A stretch of 5,056 nt of DNA from Burkholderiales bacterium (GTDB taxonomy: Bacteria > Pseudomonadota > Gammaproteobacteria > Burkholderiales > Burkholderiaceae_E): assembly GCA_020348765.1 (NCBI GenBank), contig CP070753.1:1125899-1130954 (forward strand). Reading direction: 5' to 3'. The position numbers and the translations under genes were made by a program. The notes beneath the pieces are model-generated. The model was not told the origin of the DNA. It searched no databases and worked only from the letters and a program-made list of their open reading frames with translations. Below, piece after piece: positions 1 to 5,056 of the stretch (position 1 is its first letter; every line of letters begins with the position of its first letter).

Positions 1-1428
1 GACGTCCTTGGCCCGGTCGATGATCTTCAGGTGCCCGTCCTGGTCGAAGTAGCCGGCGTCGCCGGTGTGATACCAGCCCTCGGCATCCTTGACCTCGGCG
101 GTGGCCTCCGGGTTCTTGTAGTACTCGCGCAGCAGCCCGGGGCTGCGGATCAGGATCTCGCCACTGTCCAGGACCCTGATCTCGACGCCCTCGACCGCCG
201 GGCCGACCGTGTCCGCCTTGACCTGGCCGTCCGGCTGCACACAGACGAACACCGCGGTTTCGGTCGAACCGTACAGCTGCTTCAGGTTGATGCCGAGCGA
301 CCGGTAGAAGACGAACAGGTCGGGGCCGATCGCCTCGCCTGCCGTGTACGCCACGCGCACCCGGGACATGCCCAGCGCATTGCGCAACGGCCCATACACC
401 AGCAGGTCGCCGATGCGGTACCTGAGCCGCTCACCGAAGGTGACCGACGGGTCCTTGTTCAGGATCCGTTCGCCGACCTCGCGGGCCACGCCCATGAAGT
501 AGTGGAACAGGCGCCGCTTGATCGCGGCAGCATCCTCCATCCGGATCATGATCTGCGTCAGCAGCGCCTCGAGCACCCGGGGCGGCGCGAAGTAGTAGGT
601 CGGGCCGATCTCGCGCATGTCGGCCGTGACCGTAGCCTGCGACTCGGGGCAATTGACCGTGAAACCGGTCACCAGCCACTGCGAGTACGAGAAGATGTTC
701 TGCCCGATCCATGCCAGCGGCATGTAGGCCAGTACCTCTTCCTCGGGGTCGAGCCGCTCCATGCGCGCGGCCACGGTCGACACCGAGATCAGGTTGCGGT
801 GCGTGTGGATCACGCCCTTCGGGTTGCCGGTCGTGCCCGAGGTGTAGAACATGGCCGCGACCTCGTCCGGCGTGCCCTTGCCGATCTCGGCCTCGATCAG
901 AGACGGGTTGCTGACCAGCGCCTTGCGCCCGTCCTCGGTGAACCGTTCGAATGACGCGAGCCCCGGCTCGTCGTAGTTGCGCAGCCCGCGCGGATCGTCA
1001 TAGACGATGTGCTCGATCCCCGGGCACTGCTCGCGGATCTCCAGCAGCTTGTCCACCTGTTCCTGGTCCTCGACGATCGCGAACCGGATTTCGGCGTCCT
1101 GCATCACGTAGACCATTTCCTGGGCCACCGCGTCCTGGTACAGGGGCACCGGGATGCCGCCCAGCATCTGCGCGGCCATCGTGGCCACGTACAGGCGCGG
1201 GCGGTTCTCGCCGATGATGGCCAGGTTCTCGCCGCGGCGGAAACCGCGCACGTGCAGCGACGCGGCCAGCGCCACGGCCTCGGCATGGAACTCGGCCCAG
1301 CTCATCGTCTGCCAGATGCCGAGATCCTTCTCGCGAATCGCGGGGCGATCGCCGCGCTCGCGCGCATGCCGCTCGAGCAGGCGCGGAAACGTGATGTTGC
1401 CGAACTCGTTGACATCAGCCGTGGACAT
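1..1428 (-). CDS. AMP-forming acyl-CoA ligase (long-chain fatty acid-CoA ligase type), C-terminus cut by window edge
   Basis: This enzyme should activate a carboxylic acid to its acyl-CoA through an acyl-adenylate, using ATP and CoA. It is probably cytosolic or peripheral at the membrane. The visible 476 residues read without a break to the window edge. ANL-superfamily motifs are in order: the phosphate-binding loop YTSGTTGNPKGV at residues 195-206, the adenine-binding YGSTE at 386-390, YHTGD with the ribose-binding Asp457 at 453-457, and the hinge region KIIDRAKD at 468-475. Only the small C-terminal domain with the catalytic lysine is missing; relatives run to about 600-650 residues. The ATG at 1428 follows a GAGGGA Shine-Dalgarno sequence. 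The length between motifs resembles the long-chain (COG1022-like) ligases more than short aryl-CoA ligases, but chain length cannot be read from sequence. The methyltransferase gene lies 108 bp upstream on the same strand. Confidence 0.93.
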   Translation of the reverse strand, partial: MSTADVNEFGNITFPRLLERHARERGDRPAIREKDLGIWQTMSWAEFHAEAVALAASLHVRGFRRGENLAIIGENRPRLYVATMAAQMLGGIPVPLYQDAVAQEMVYVMQDAEIRFAIVEDQEQVDKLLEIREQCPGIEHIVYDDPRGLRNYDEPGLASFERFTEDGRKALVSNPSLIEAEIGKGTPDEVAAMFYTSGTTGNPKGVIHTHRNLISVSTVAARMERLDPEEEVLAYMPLAWIGQNIFSYSQWLVTGFTVNCPESQATVTADMREIGPTYYFAPPRVLEALLTQIMIRMEDAAAIKRRLFHYFMGVAREVGERILNKDPSVTFGERLRYRIGDLLVYGPLRNALGMSRVRVAYTAGEAIGPDLFVFYRSLGINLKQLYGSTETAVFVCVQPDGQVKADTVGPAVEGVEIRVLDSGEILIRSPGLLREYYKNPEATAEVKDAEGWYHTGDAGYFDQDGHLKIIDRAKDV

Positions 1429-1431
1429 GGT

Positions 1432-1437
1432 TCCCTC
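1432..1437 (-). promoter_or_regulatory. Ribosome binding site of the acyl-CoA ligase
   Basis: On the minus strand GAGGGA precedes the ATG at 1428 by 3 nt (5 nt from its GAGG core) and supports that start. The same heptamer, CGAGGGA, occurs a second time 11 bp further upstream (1443-1449), giving a duplicated SD-like sequence. Only the nearer copy is well placed. Confidence 0.6.
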
Positions 1438-1536
1438 GACGGTCCCTCGGAGCAGTCAGGTATTTTCCGCGATGGCGCGACCGGCCGAGCTTGGGGATAA
1501 CCATGACCGGCCCGGCCGGCACGGCCGCGCAGCGGG

Positions 1537-2148
1537 CTACTGCCGGCGGGTCAGGATCACCGCGAGCTCGGCGATGCCGGCCGGGTGCGGCACCCGGTCG
1601 TACGGAGGCCTGGGCCAGTCCCAGTGCGCCGCGTCGAGCAGGGCGCGCATCGCGTTGATGTCGCAGTGGTAGGGCGGCCCCTCGATCAGCCCCTGGGCGG
1701 CGCCGGCGCGCGGCGCCTGCATGAACAGCGCGAACAGCTGCCCGCCGGGGCTTAGCCACTGGTGCAGCTGGGCTGCGTACTGGGTCCATTGATCCGGATA
1801 CAGCGCGCACAGGCAGGTCTGCTCGTAGACCGCATCGACCGGCGCCGCCGGCTGCCACTGCAGGGCATCGGCCTGCACCACCTGCGCGGCCAGCCCGCTC
1901 GCCTCGAGCCGCGCCCGGGTGCGGTTCACGGCCGCGGCCGCGTAGTCCAGACCCGTGACCTCGAACCCGGCCCGAGCCAGCGCCTCGACCTCGTAGCCCG
2001 AGCCGCAGCCCGGTACCAGGATCCGGCACGGCGCCAGCACGCCCGAGGCGAGCCAGAGCTCGAGTTGCGGGCTCGCCGCGCCCCGGTCCCAGGGTGTGTG
2101 CCGGGACTCGAATCGCTGCTCCCAGAATTCACGGTTCGGACCCGCCAC
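1537..2148 (-). CDS. SAM-dependent methyltransferase, thiopurine S-methyltransferase (TPMT) family
   Basis: A class I (Rossmann-fold) methyltransferase of about 203 residues, expected to transfer a methyl group from S-adenosylmethionine to a thiol or related small nucleophile. Bacterial TPMT relatives are known for acting on thiopurines, selenium or tellurium compounds, or thiocyanate-like ions; the substrate here is unknown. Visible features, numbered from the chosen start: the TPMT-type N-terminus FWEQRF (8-13) and HTPWDRG (17-23), SAM motif I VPGCGSGYE (45-53), the acidic residue after strand 2 in GLDYA (Asp68), QADAL (92-96) and YEQTCLCAL (108-116). The frame stays open upstream to a GTG at 2229. 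I chose the GTG at 2148 because it puts FWEQRF at the family's usual place near the N-terminus, gives the usual length of 200-220, and avoids an unconserved Arg/Cys/Gly-rich leader. No in-frame ATG exists near the front. Start certainty is moderate and family certainty high. Confidence 0.88.
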   Translation of the reverse strand: MAGPNREFWEQRFESRHTPWDRGAASPQLELWLASGVLAPCRILVPGCGSGYEVEALARAGFEVTGLDYAAAAVNRTRARLEASGLAAQVVQADALQWQPAAPVDAVYEQTCLCALYPDQWTQYAAQLHQWLSPGGQLFALFMQAPRAGAAQGLIEGPPYHCDINAMRALLDAAHWDWPRPPYDRVPHPAGIAELAVILTRRQ

Positions 2149-2229
2149 CAGACCGCCCCCCGCGTTGGTTCGCTCGAAGCGCCGATTACAGCACGTGTCA
2201 GCCGGGCGCGGCACTCTTGCGCCGCACAC

Positions 2230-2261
2230 GCGGCGCCGTTAGCCTGCGGGCGTGGCGCCGC
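2230..2261. repeat. 8-bp inverted repeat upstream of the hydrolase gene
   Basis: GCGGCGCC at 2230-2237 and its exact reverse complement GGCGCCGC at 2254-2261 are separated by 16 bp, ending 28 bp before the hydrolase ATG. It could be an operator or a leader hairpin. The core GGCGCC is itself a palindrome and the surroundings are extremely G+C-rich, so chance is a serious alternative. Confidence 0.3.
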
Positions 2262-2279
2262 CCCGGCGCGGCGCGTTTC

Positions 2280-2283
2280 GGAG
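2280..2283 (+). promoter_or_regulatory. Ribosome binding site of the enol-lactonase-like hydrolase
   Basis: GGAG lies 6 nt before the ATG at 2290. It fixes the start well inside a much longer open frame that runs back to 1762 only because of the high G+C content and overlaps the methyltransferase on the other strand. Confidence 0.6.
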
Positions 2284-2289
2284 ATCGAC

Positions 2290-3084
2290 ATGCAGCACGC
2301 GACCGTCGATGGCGTGCGCATCGCCTACCAGACCGCGGGCAAGGCCGGACCCTGGGTGGTGCTGTCGCACTCGATCGCCTGCGACCACAGCATGTGGGAG
2401 CCCCAGATCCGGGCGCTCGAACGCCACTACCGGATACTGGCCTTCGACACCCGCGGCCACGGCGCCAGCGACGCGCCGCCGGGCCCGTACAGCTTCGAGC
2501 AATTGAGCGCCGATGCCCTCGGACTGATGGATGCACTGGCGATCGATCATGCGCACTTCGTCGGGCTGTCGATGGGCGGCATGATCGGGCAGCATGCGGC
2601 GCTCGGCGCGCCGGACCGGTTCCTGTCGCTGACGCTGGCCGACACCACCAGCCGCTATCCGGCCGAGGCCCGCGGCGTCTGGGACCAGCGCATGGTGACC
2701 GCGCGCGAGCAGGGGCTCGAGCCGCTGGTCGCGCCGACGCTCGAGCGCTGGTTCACCCAAGGGTTCCGGGCCGCACATCCGGAAATGGTGGATCGGATCG
2801 GCCGGCTGATCCGGTCCACCGCCGTCGACGGCTATGTCGGCTGCGCCCAGGCCATCATTGGCATGAACCTGACCGACCGGCTGGGCGCGATCCACTGCCC
2901 GGTGCTGGTGATCGTCGGCGCCGAGGACCAGAGCACCCCGGTCGCGATGCACGAGGAGATCCATCGCGCGATTCCGCAGTCGCGCCTGGTGGTGCTGCCC
3001 AACGCAGCGCACCTGTCGAACATCGAGCAACCCGGCGCGTTCACTGCCGAGCTGCTCGGGTTTCTGGTGACCGCGGCCGGTTGA
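2290..3084 (+). CDS. Alpha/beta hydrolase, 3-oxoadipate enol-lactonase-like (PcaD family)
   Basis: A 264-residue alpha/beta-hydrolase, the usual size for PcaD, which opens 3-oxoadipate enol-lactone to 3-oxoadipate in the protocatechuate/catechol branch of the beta-ketoadipate pathway. The full catalytic triad is visible: nucleophile Ser94 in GLSMGG (92-97), Asp213 in GAEDQSTP (210-217), and His241 in the PcaD-like stretch AAHLSNIEQP (239-248). The oxyanion-hole region reads LSHSIACDHSMW (25-36), resembling the SNSLG-x-MW pattern of PcaD more than the HG pattern of general esterases. FDTRGHGASD (52-61) is also typical. The start is set by a GGAG sequence. The gene opens a run of three plus-strand genes, with the dienelactone hydrolase gene 70 bp downstream. 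No other pca gene is in view, so it may serve a different lactone or ester. The fold and triad are certain, the exact substrate is not. Confidence 0.9.
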   Translation: MQHATVDGVRIAYQTAGKAGPWVVLSHSIACDHSMWEPQIRALERHYRILAFDTRGHGASDAPPGPYSFEQLSADALGLMDALAIDHAHFVGLSMGGMIGQHAALGAPDRFLSLTLADTTSRYPAEARGVWDQRMVTAREQGLEPLVAPTLERWFTQGFRAAHPEMVDRIGRLIRSTAVDGYVGCAQAIIGMNLTDRLGAIHCPVLVIVGAEDQSTPVAMHEEIHRAIPQSRLVVLPNAAHLSNIEQPGAFTAELLGFLVTAAG

Positions 3085-3139
3085 CGGGCCTGCAGCGATC
3101 TGCGCGCGACGGGTTGTTGAGGAACTTTGACCGAGAAAC

Positions 3140-3145
3140 AGGAGG
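3140..3145 (+). promoter_or_regulatory. Ribosome binding site of the dienelactone hydrolase gene
   Basis: A perfect AGGAGG lies 9 nt before the ATG at 3155, the strongest Shine-Dalgarno sequence in the window. An ATG at 3148 lies between them, but it is only 2 nt past the SD and in another frame that gives no recognisable protein, so 3155 is the start. Confidence 0.75.
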
Positions 3146-3154
3146 AGATGAAGC

Positions 3155-3826
3155 ATGGGCTCGATGATCGAATACGCATGCACCGACGGCAGCAAGGCGG
3201 CCGGCTATCTGGCCAGCGCCGAGCGCAAGGGCGCACCGGGCGTGGTCGTGATCCAGGAGTGGTGGGGGCTGCAGGAACAGATCAAGGGCATCTGCGACGA
3301 GCTGGCTGCCGCCGGCTACAACGCGCTGGCCCCGGACCTGTATGGCGGCACGGTGGTGCCGTATCACGACCCCGACGCAGCCAATCGCGAGATGAGCTCG
3401 CTCGACTTCCTCGGCGCGACCGACCGGGCCGTGCGCGGCGCGGTCCAGTACCTGAAGCGTGACGGCGCGAAGGCCGGGCTGACCGGGTTCTGCATGGGCG
3501 GCGCGGTCACGGTGATCGGCGCGGTGCGGATTCCCGAGCTGGATGCCGCGGTCTGCTTCTACGGCATTCCGCCCGAGCAGGCAGCCGATCCGGCCGCGAT
3601 CCGGGTGCCGTTCCAGGGGCACTTCGCCAACCAGGACGACTGGTGCACGCCTCAGGCGGTCGACGGCTTCGAGGCCAAGCTGAAGCAGGCCGGCATCTCG
3701 GCCGACATCTTCCGCTACGATGCCGAGCACGGATTCATGAACGAGCAGCGCGAGGTGCACGCTGCCGAGGCGGCCGCCCAGGCCTGGGAACGCATGCTCG
3801 GGTTCTGGAAGCAGCACCTGGGCTGA
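3155..3826 (+). CDS. Dienelactone hydrolase family protein
   Basis: A 223-residue cytosolic alpha/beta hydrolase with a cysteine nucleophile. Characterised members hydrolyse dienelactone (4-carboxymethylenebut-2-en-4-olide) to maleylacetate in chlorocatechol degradation; many homologues act on other lactones or esters. The triad is Cys113 in GFCMGG (111-116), Asp161 in NQDDWCTP (159-166), and His192 in AEHGF (190-194). Glu35 in QEWWGL matches the glutamate that holds the cysteine in its resting state in the classical enzyme. Arg78 may match the substrate-binding Arg81, but the position four residues after the catalytic His, Arg206 in the classical enzyme, is Asn196 here. This suggests a different substrate. 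The length is slightly below the classical 236. The start is set by a perfect AGGAGG. It lies 70 bp after the enol-lactonase-like gene and 82 bp before the crotonase gene, so the three may form one transcript. Confidence 0.93.
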   Translation: MGSMIEYACTDGSKAAGYLASAERKGAPGVVVIQEWWGLQEQIKGICDELAAAGYNALAPDLYGGTVVPYHDPDAANREMSSLDFLGATDRAVRGAVQYLKRDGAKAGLTGFCMGGAVTVIGAVRIPELDAAVCFYGIPPEQAADPAAIRVPFQGHFANQDDWCTPQAVDGFEAKLKQAGISADIFRYDAEHGFMNEQREVHAAEAAAQAWERMLGFWKQHLG

Positions 3827-3850
3827 CGCGACACGATAAACCGCGACCGG

Positions 3851-3880
3851 TGCCGTTCGCCGGTCGCCGGCGAACCGGCA
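3851..3880 (+). other. Strong RNA hairpin between the dienelactone hydrolase and crotonase genes
   Basis: The 82-bp gap holds a 13-bp stem: TGCCG+TTCGCCGG (3851-3863) pairs with CCGGCGAA+C+GGCA (3867-3880), with a TCG loop and one bulged C at 3876. The inner 9 pairs are perfect. It starts 25 nt after the upstream stop codon and ends 28 nt before the next ATG. There is no T tract, so it is not a standard intrinsic terminator. It could stabilise the upstream message, lower downstream expression or act in attenuation. A second 8-bp stem (3843-3850 with 3860-3867, 9-nt loop) uses the same bases and excludes this one. Confidence 0.5.
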
Positions 3881-3908
3881 GGTCTGCGGGACACGCTGGG
3901 AGAAGACG

Positions 3909-4733
3909 ATGCAAGAGCGGGCACCAGGGCCGCCGGACCCGGCCACCCAGGACGGCAATTCGGACCTGCTGGTCGAGGTCGCCGATCGCGTGCTGACGAT
4001 CACGCTGAACCGGCCCCGGGCGCGCAACGCGCTGACCTTCGCGATGTACCGGAAGCTCGCCGAGGTGATCCGTTCGCTCGACGAACACCCGCAGATCCGC
4101 GCGCTGATCATCACCGGCGCCGGAGGCAAGGCGTTCGCGGCCGGCACCGACATCTCCGAGTTTTCCGCGTTCGATTCACCGGCCGACGCGATCGCCTATG
4201 AGCAGTCGATCAACCGGATCCTGGAACTGATCGAGCGCTGTCCGGTCCCGACCATCGCGGCCGTGGCCGGTGCGTGCACCGGCGGCGGCTTCGGCATCGC
4301 GGCCTGTTGCGACCTTCGCATCGCCACCGCCGATGCGCGGTTCGGGCTGCCGATCGCGCGCACGCTCGGCAACTGCCTGTCCCTGTCGAACCATGCGCGA
4401 TTCGCCGGGCTGATCGGGGTGGCCAGGCTCAAGGACATGGTGCTGACCGCGCGGCTGCTCGATACCGACGAGATGAAGGCCGCCGGCGCGCTGACCGAGA
4501 TCGTCCAGGACCCCGAGGCGCTGATGCCGCGCGCGATGGCGCTCGCGCAGACGATCGCGTCACACGCGCCGCTGACGATGCGCGTGACCAAGGAGTCGCT
4601 GAACGCGCTTCAGGCGACGATCGACCCGGAACAGGAGCAGGCGCTGTTTCTGAAGGCGTATCAGTCGCGCGACTTCGCCGAAGGCGTGGACGCGTTCCTG
4701 AACAAGCGCAAGCCGGAGTGGACCGGGACCTGA
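3909..4733 (+). CDS. Crotonase-fold protein (enoyl-CoA hydratase/isomerase family) lacking both canonical catalytic glutamates
   Basis: A 274-residue member of the crotonase superfamily, which acts on acyl-CoA thioesters by stabilising an enolate in an oxyanion hole. Family marks are VLTITLNRPRARNAL (28-42), the first oxyanion-hole segment KAFAAGTDI (74-82), the second, TGGGFGIA (124-131) with Gly126, CCDLRIA (133-139) and the C-terminal FAEGVDAFLNKRKP (256-269). Aligned by eye to rat mitochondrial enoyl-CoA hydratase (Glu144 in GGGCE, Glu164 in FGQPE), the two acid/base glutamates are Gly129 and Ile149. A normal hydratase activity is therefore doubtful; isomerase, hydrolase, decarboxylase or another CoA chemistry is possible. 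The N-terminal 18 residues are a Pro/Asp-rich extension before the conserved domain. The ATG follows GGGAGA by 5 nt. The stop codon lies inside the first unit of a tandem repeat. The gene is last in the plus-strand run and faces a convergent dehydrogenase gene. Confidence 0.92.
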   Translation: MQERAPGPPDPATQDGNSDLLVEVADRVLTITLNRPRARNALTFAMYRKLAEVIRSLDEHPQIRALIITGAGGKAFAAGTDISEFSAFDSPADAIAYEQSINRILELIERCPVPTIAAVAGACTGGGFGIAACCDLRIATADARFGLPIARTLGNCLSLSNHARFAGLIGVARLKDMVLTARLLDTDEMKAAGALTEIVQDPEALMPRAMALAQTIASHAPLTMRVTKESLNALQATIDPEQEQALFLKAYQSRDFAEGVDAFLNKRKPEWTGT

Positions 4734-4810
4734 CGGGCCGGGACCTGACGGACCGCGACCTGACGGACCGCGACCCGGCGGACCGGGACCTGACGGACCG
4801 CGACCCGCCG
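4721..4810. repeat. Six tandem 15-bp repeats across the end of the crotonase gene
   Basis: The unit is GACCGGGACCTGACG. Copies lie at 4721-4735, 4736-4750, 4751-4765, 4766-4780, 4781-4795 and 4796-4810, with 1 to 4 changes per copy. The first copy contains the last codons and the TGA stop of the crotonase gene. Since 15 is a multiple of 3, copies 2, 3 and 5 carry the same TGA in the same frame, while copies 4 and 6 have CGG or CGC there. Units 3-4 and 5-6 match as a 30-bp higher-order pair (28 of 30 identical). The array ends one base before the stop codon of the convergent dehydrogenase gene, so it is effectively the whole intergenic region. Confidence 0.9.
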
Positions 4811-4811
4811 C

Positions 4812-5056
4812 CTAATAGCTGTAGAAGCCGCGGCCGGTCTTGCGTCCCAGGTAGCCGGCGTCGACCATCTCCTTGAGCAGCGGCGCGGCACGGTACTTCG
4901 GGTCGTTGAAGTTCGTGTAGAGCACGTCCATCACCGCCAGCTGCACGTCCAGGCCGATCATGTCGGCCAGCGCCAGCGGGCCGATCGGGTGGTTGCAGCC
5001 GAGCTTCATGCCGTCGTCGATCTCCTGCGCGGACGCGACGCCTTCCGCGTAGAGGA
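4812..5056 (-). CDS. 3-hydroxyacyl-CoA dehydrogenase (3-hydroxybutyryl-CoA dehydrogenase type), C-terminal part only
   Basis: This enzyme oxidises (S)-3-hydroxyacyl-CoA to 3-oxoacyl-CoA with NAD(P), or the reverse, in beta-oxidation or butyrate/polyhydroxyalkanoate metabolism. Only the last 80 codons are in the window; the frame stays open to the edge at 5056, and the NAD-binding N-terminal domain lies outside. The visible part is the C-terminal dimerisation/substrate domain with EIDDGMKLG, the signature [30 protein letters not shown] and the terminal [14 protein letters not shown]. This ending closely follows short-chain enzymes of the Hbd/PaaH type, which are about 280-290 residues long. 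The internal Met at 5009 is part of MKLG and is not a start. The gene converges on the crotonase gene, with the stops 78 bp apart across the tandem repeat, so the two have separate promoters despite a likely shared pathway. Confidence 0.92.
   Translation of the reverse strand, partial: LYAEGVASAQEIDDGMKLGCNHPIGPLALADMIGLDVQLAVMDVLYTNFNDPKYRAAPLLKEMVDAGYLGRKTGRGFYSY

Larger units (their letters stand above)
2149..2289. promoter_or_regulatory. Divergent intergenic region between methyltransferase and hydrolase genes
   Basis: These 141 bp separate two divergently read genes and so should hold the promoters for both. I see no convincing -35/-10 pair on either strand. The best minus-strand candidate is a TGTAAT -10-like hexamer near 2193-2198, without a good -35. 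The right half is very G+C-rich and carries an inverted repeat. If the methyltransferase started at 2229 instead of 2148, only 60 bp would remain. Confidence 0.4.

Noticed and set aside
31..954. 307-codon plus-strand open frame opposite the acyl-CoA ligase
   Set aside because: The opposite strand holds an unbroken ligase with all expected motifs; the antisense product is Arg/Asp/Val/Leu-rich without family resemblance.
1513..1527. 6-bp stem with GCA loop downstream of the methyltransferase stop
   Set aside because: A short G/C-only stem without a T tract in a region of repeated CCGG words; too likely by chance to call a terminator.
1762..2289. N-terminal extension of the enol-lactonase-like frame
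   Set aside because: The in-frame stretch upstream of 2290 overlaps the methyltransferase in antisense and lacks family similarity; the ATG at 2290 has a ribosome binding site and gives the normal family length.
3081..3154. Possible promoter (TTGACG at 3081) before the dienelactone hydrolase gene
   Set aside because: No -10-like hexamer lies at a proper distance, and the TTGACG overlaps the upstream stop codon; readthrough from the upstream gene is simpler.
2239..3195. 318-codon minus-strand open frame opposite the enol-lactonase-like gene
   Set aside because: Its product has no recognisable motif, is Arg/Gly/Ala/His-rich as expected from antisense of GC-rich codons, and lies opposite a hydrolase with a complete triad.
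3041..4153. 370-codon minus-strand open frame across the dienelactone hydrolase and crotonase starts
   Set aside because: It spans two real genes and their intergenic gap in antisense and shows no domain; stop codons are rare by composition in this frame.
4274..4876. 200-codon plus-strand frame with a run of Asp-Arg-Asp-Leu-Thr pentapeptides
   Set aside because: The repeated peptide is only the 15-bp DNA array read in another frame; the rest is a shifted read of the crotonase gene.

Overview
The window is G+C-rich DNA (about two thirds G+C by eye) with strong G/C preference at third codon positions and dense gene packing. The protein families and their sequence style suggest a Betaproteobacterium or a GC-rich Gammaproteobacterium. 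This assignment is inferred from family resemblance, because no rRNA or other marker gene is present.

Layout: (1) 1-1428, minus strand, an AMP-forming acyl-CoA ligase cut at its C-terminal end by the window edge. (2) 1537-2148, minus strand, a small SAM-dependent methyltransferase of the thiopurine S-methyltransferase (TPMT) family, 108 bp upstream of the ligase and possibly co-transcribed with it. (3) 2149-2289, a divergent intergenic region. (4) 2290-4733, plus strand, three genes in a row: a 3-oxoadipate enol-lactonase-like alpha/beta hydrolase, a dienelactone hydrolase family protein, and a crotonase-fold (enoyl-CoA hydratase/isomerase) protein. (5) 4721-4810, six 15-bp tandem repeats that start inside the last codons of the crotonase gene and fill the gap to the next gene. 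(6) 4812-5056, minus strand, the C-terminal end of a 3-hydroxybutyryl-CoA dehydrogenase-type protein, cut by the window edge.

The genes together suggest catabolism of CoA-bound acids: acyl activation (ligase), hydration or isomerisation (crotonase) and 3-hydroxyacyl-CoA oxidation (dehydrogenase). The two lactonase/hydrolase genes recall the ends of aromatic ring-cleavage pathways. No ring-cleavage dioxygenase, regulator or transporter lies in the window, so the substrate cannot be named.

I see no mobile element, CRISPR array, tRNA, rRNA or defence system, and no clear sign of a new multi-gene system. The points most worth a second look are the crotonase, which lacks both canonical catalytic glutamates, the tandem repeat that copies its stop codon, and a strong hairpin with a competing alternative fold between the dienelactone hydrolase and crotonase genes.
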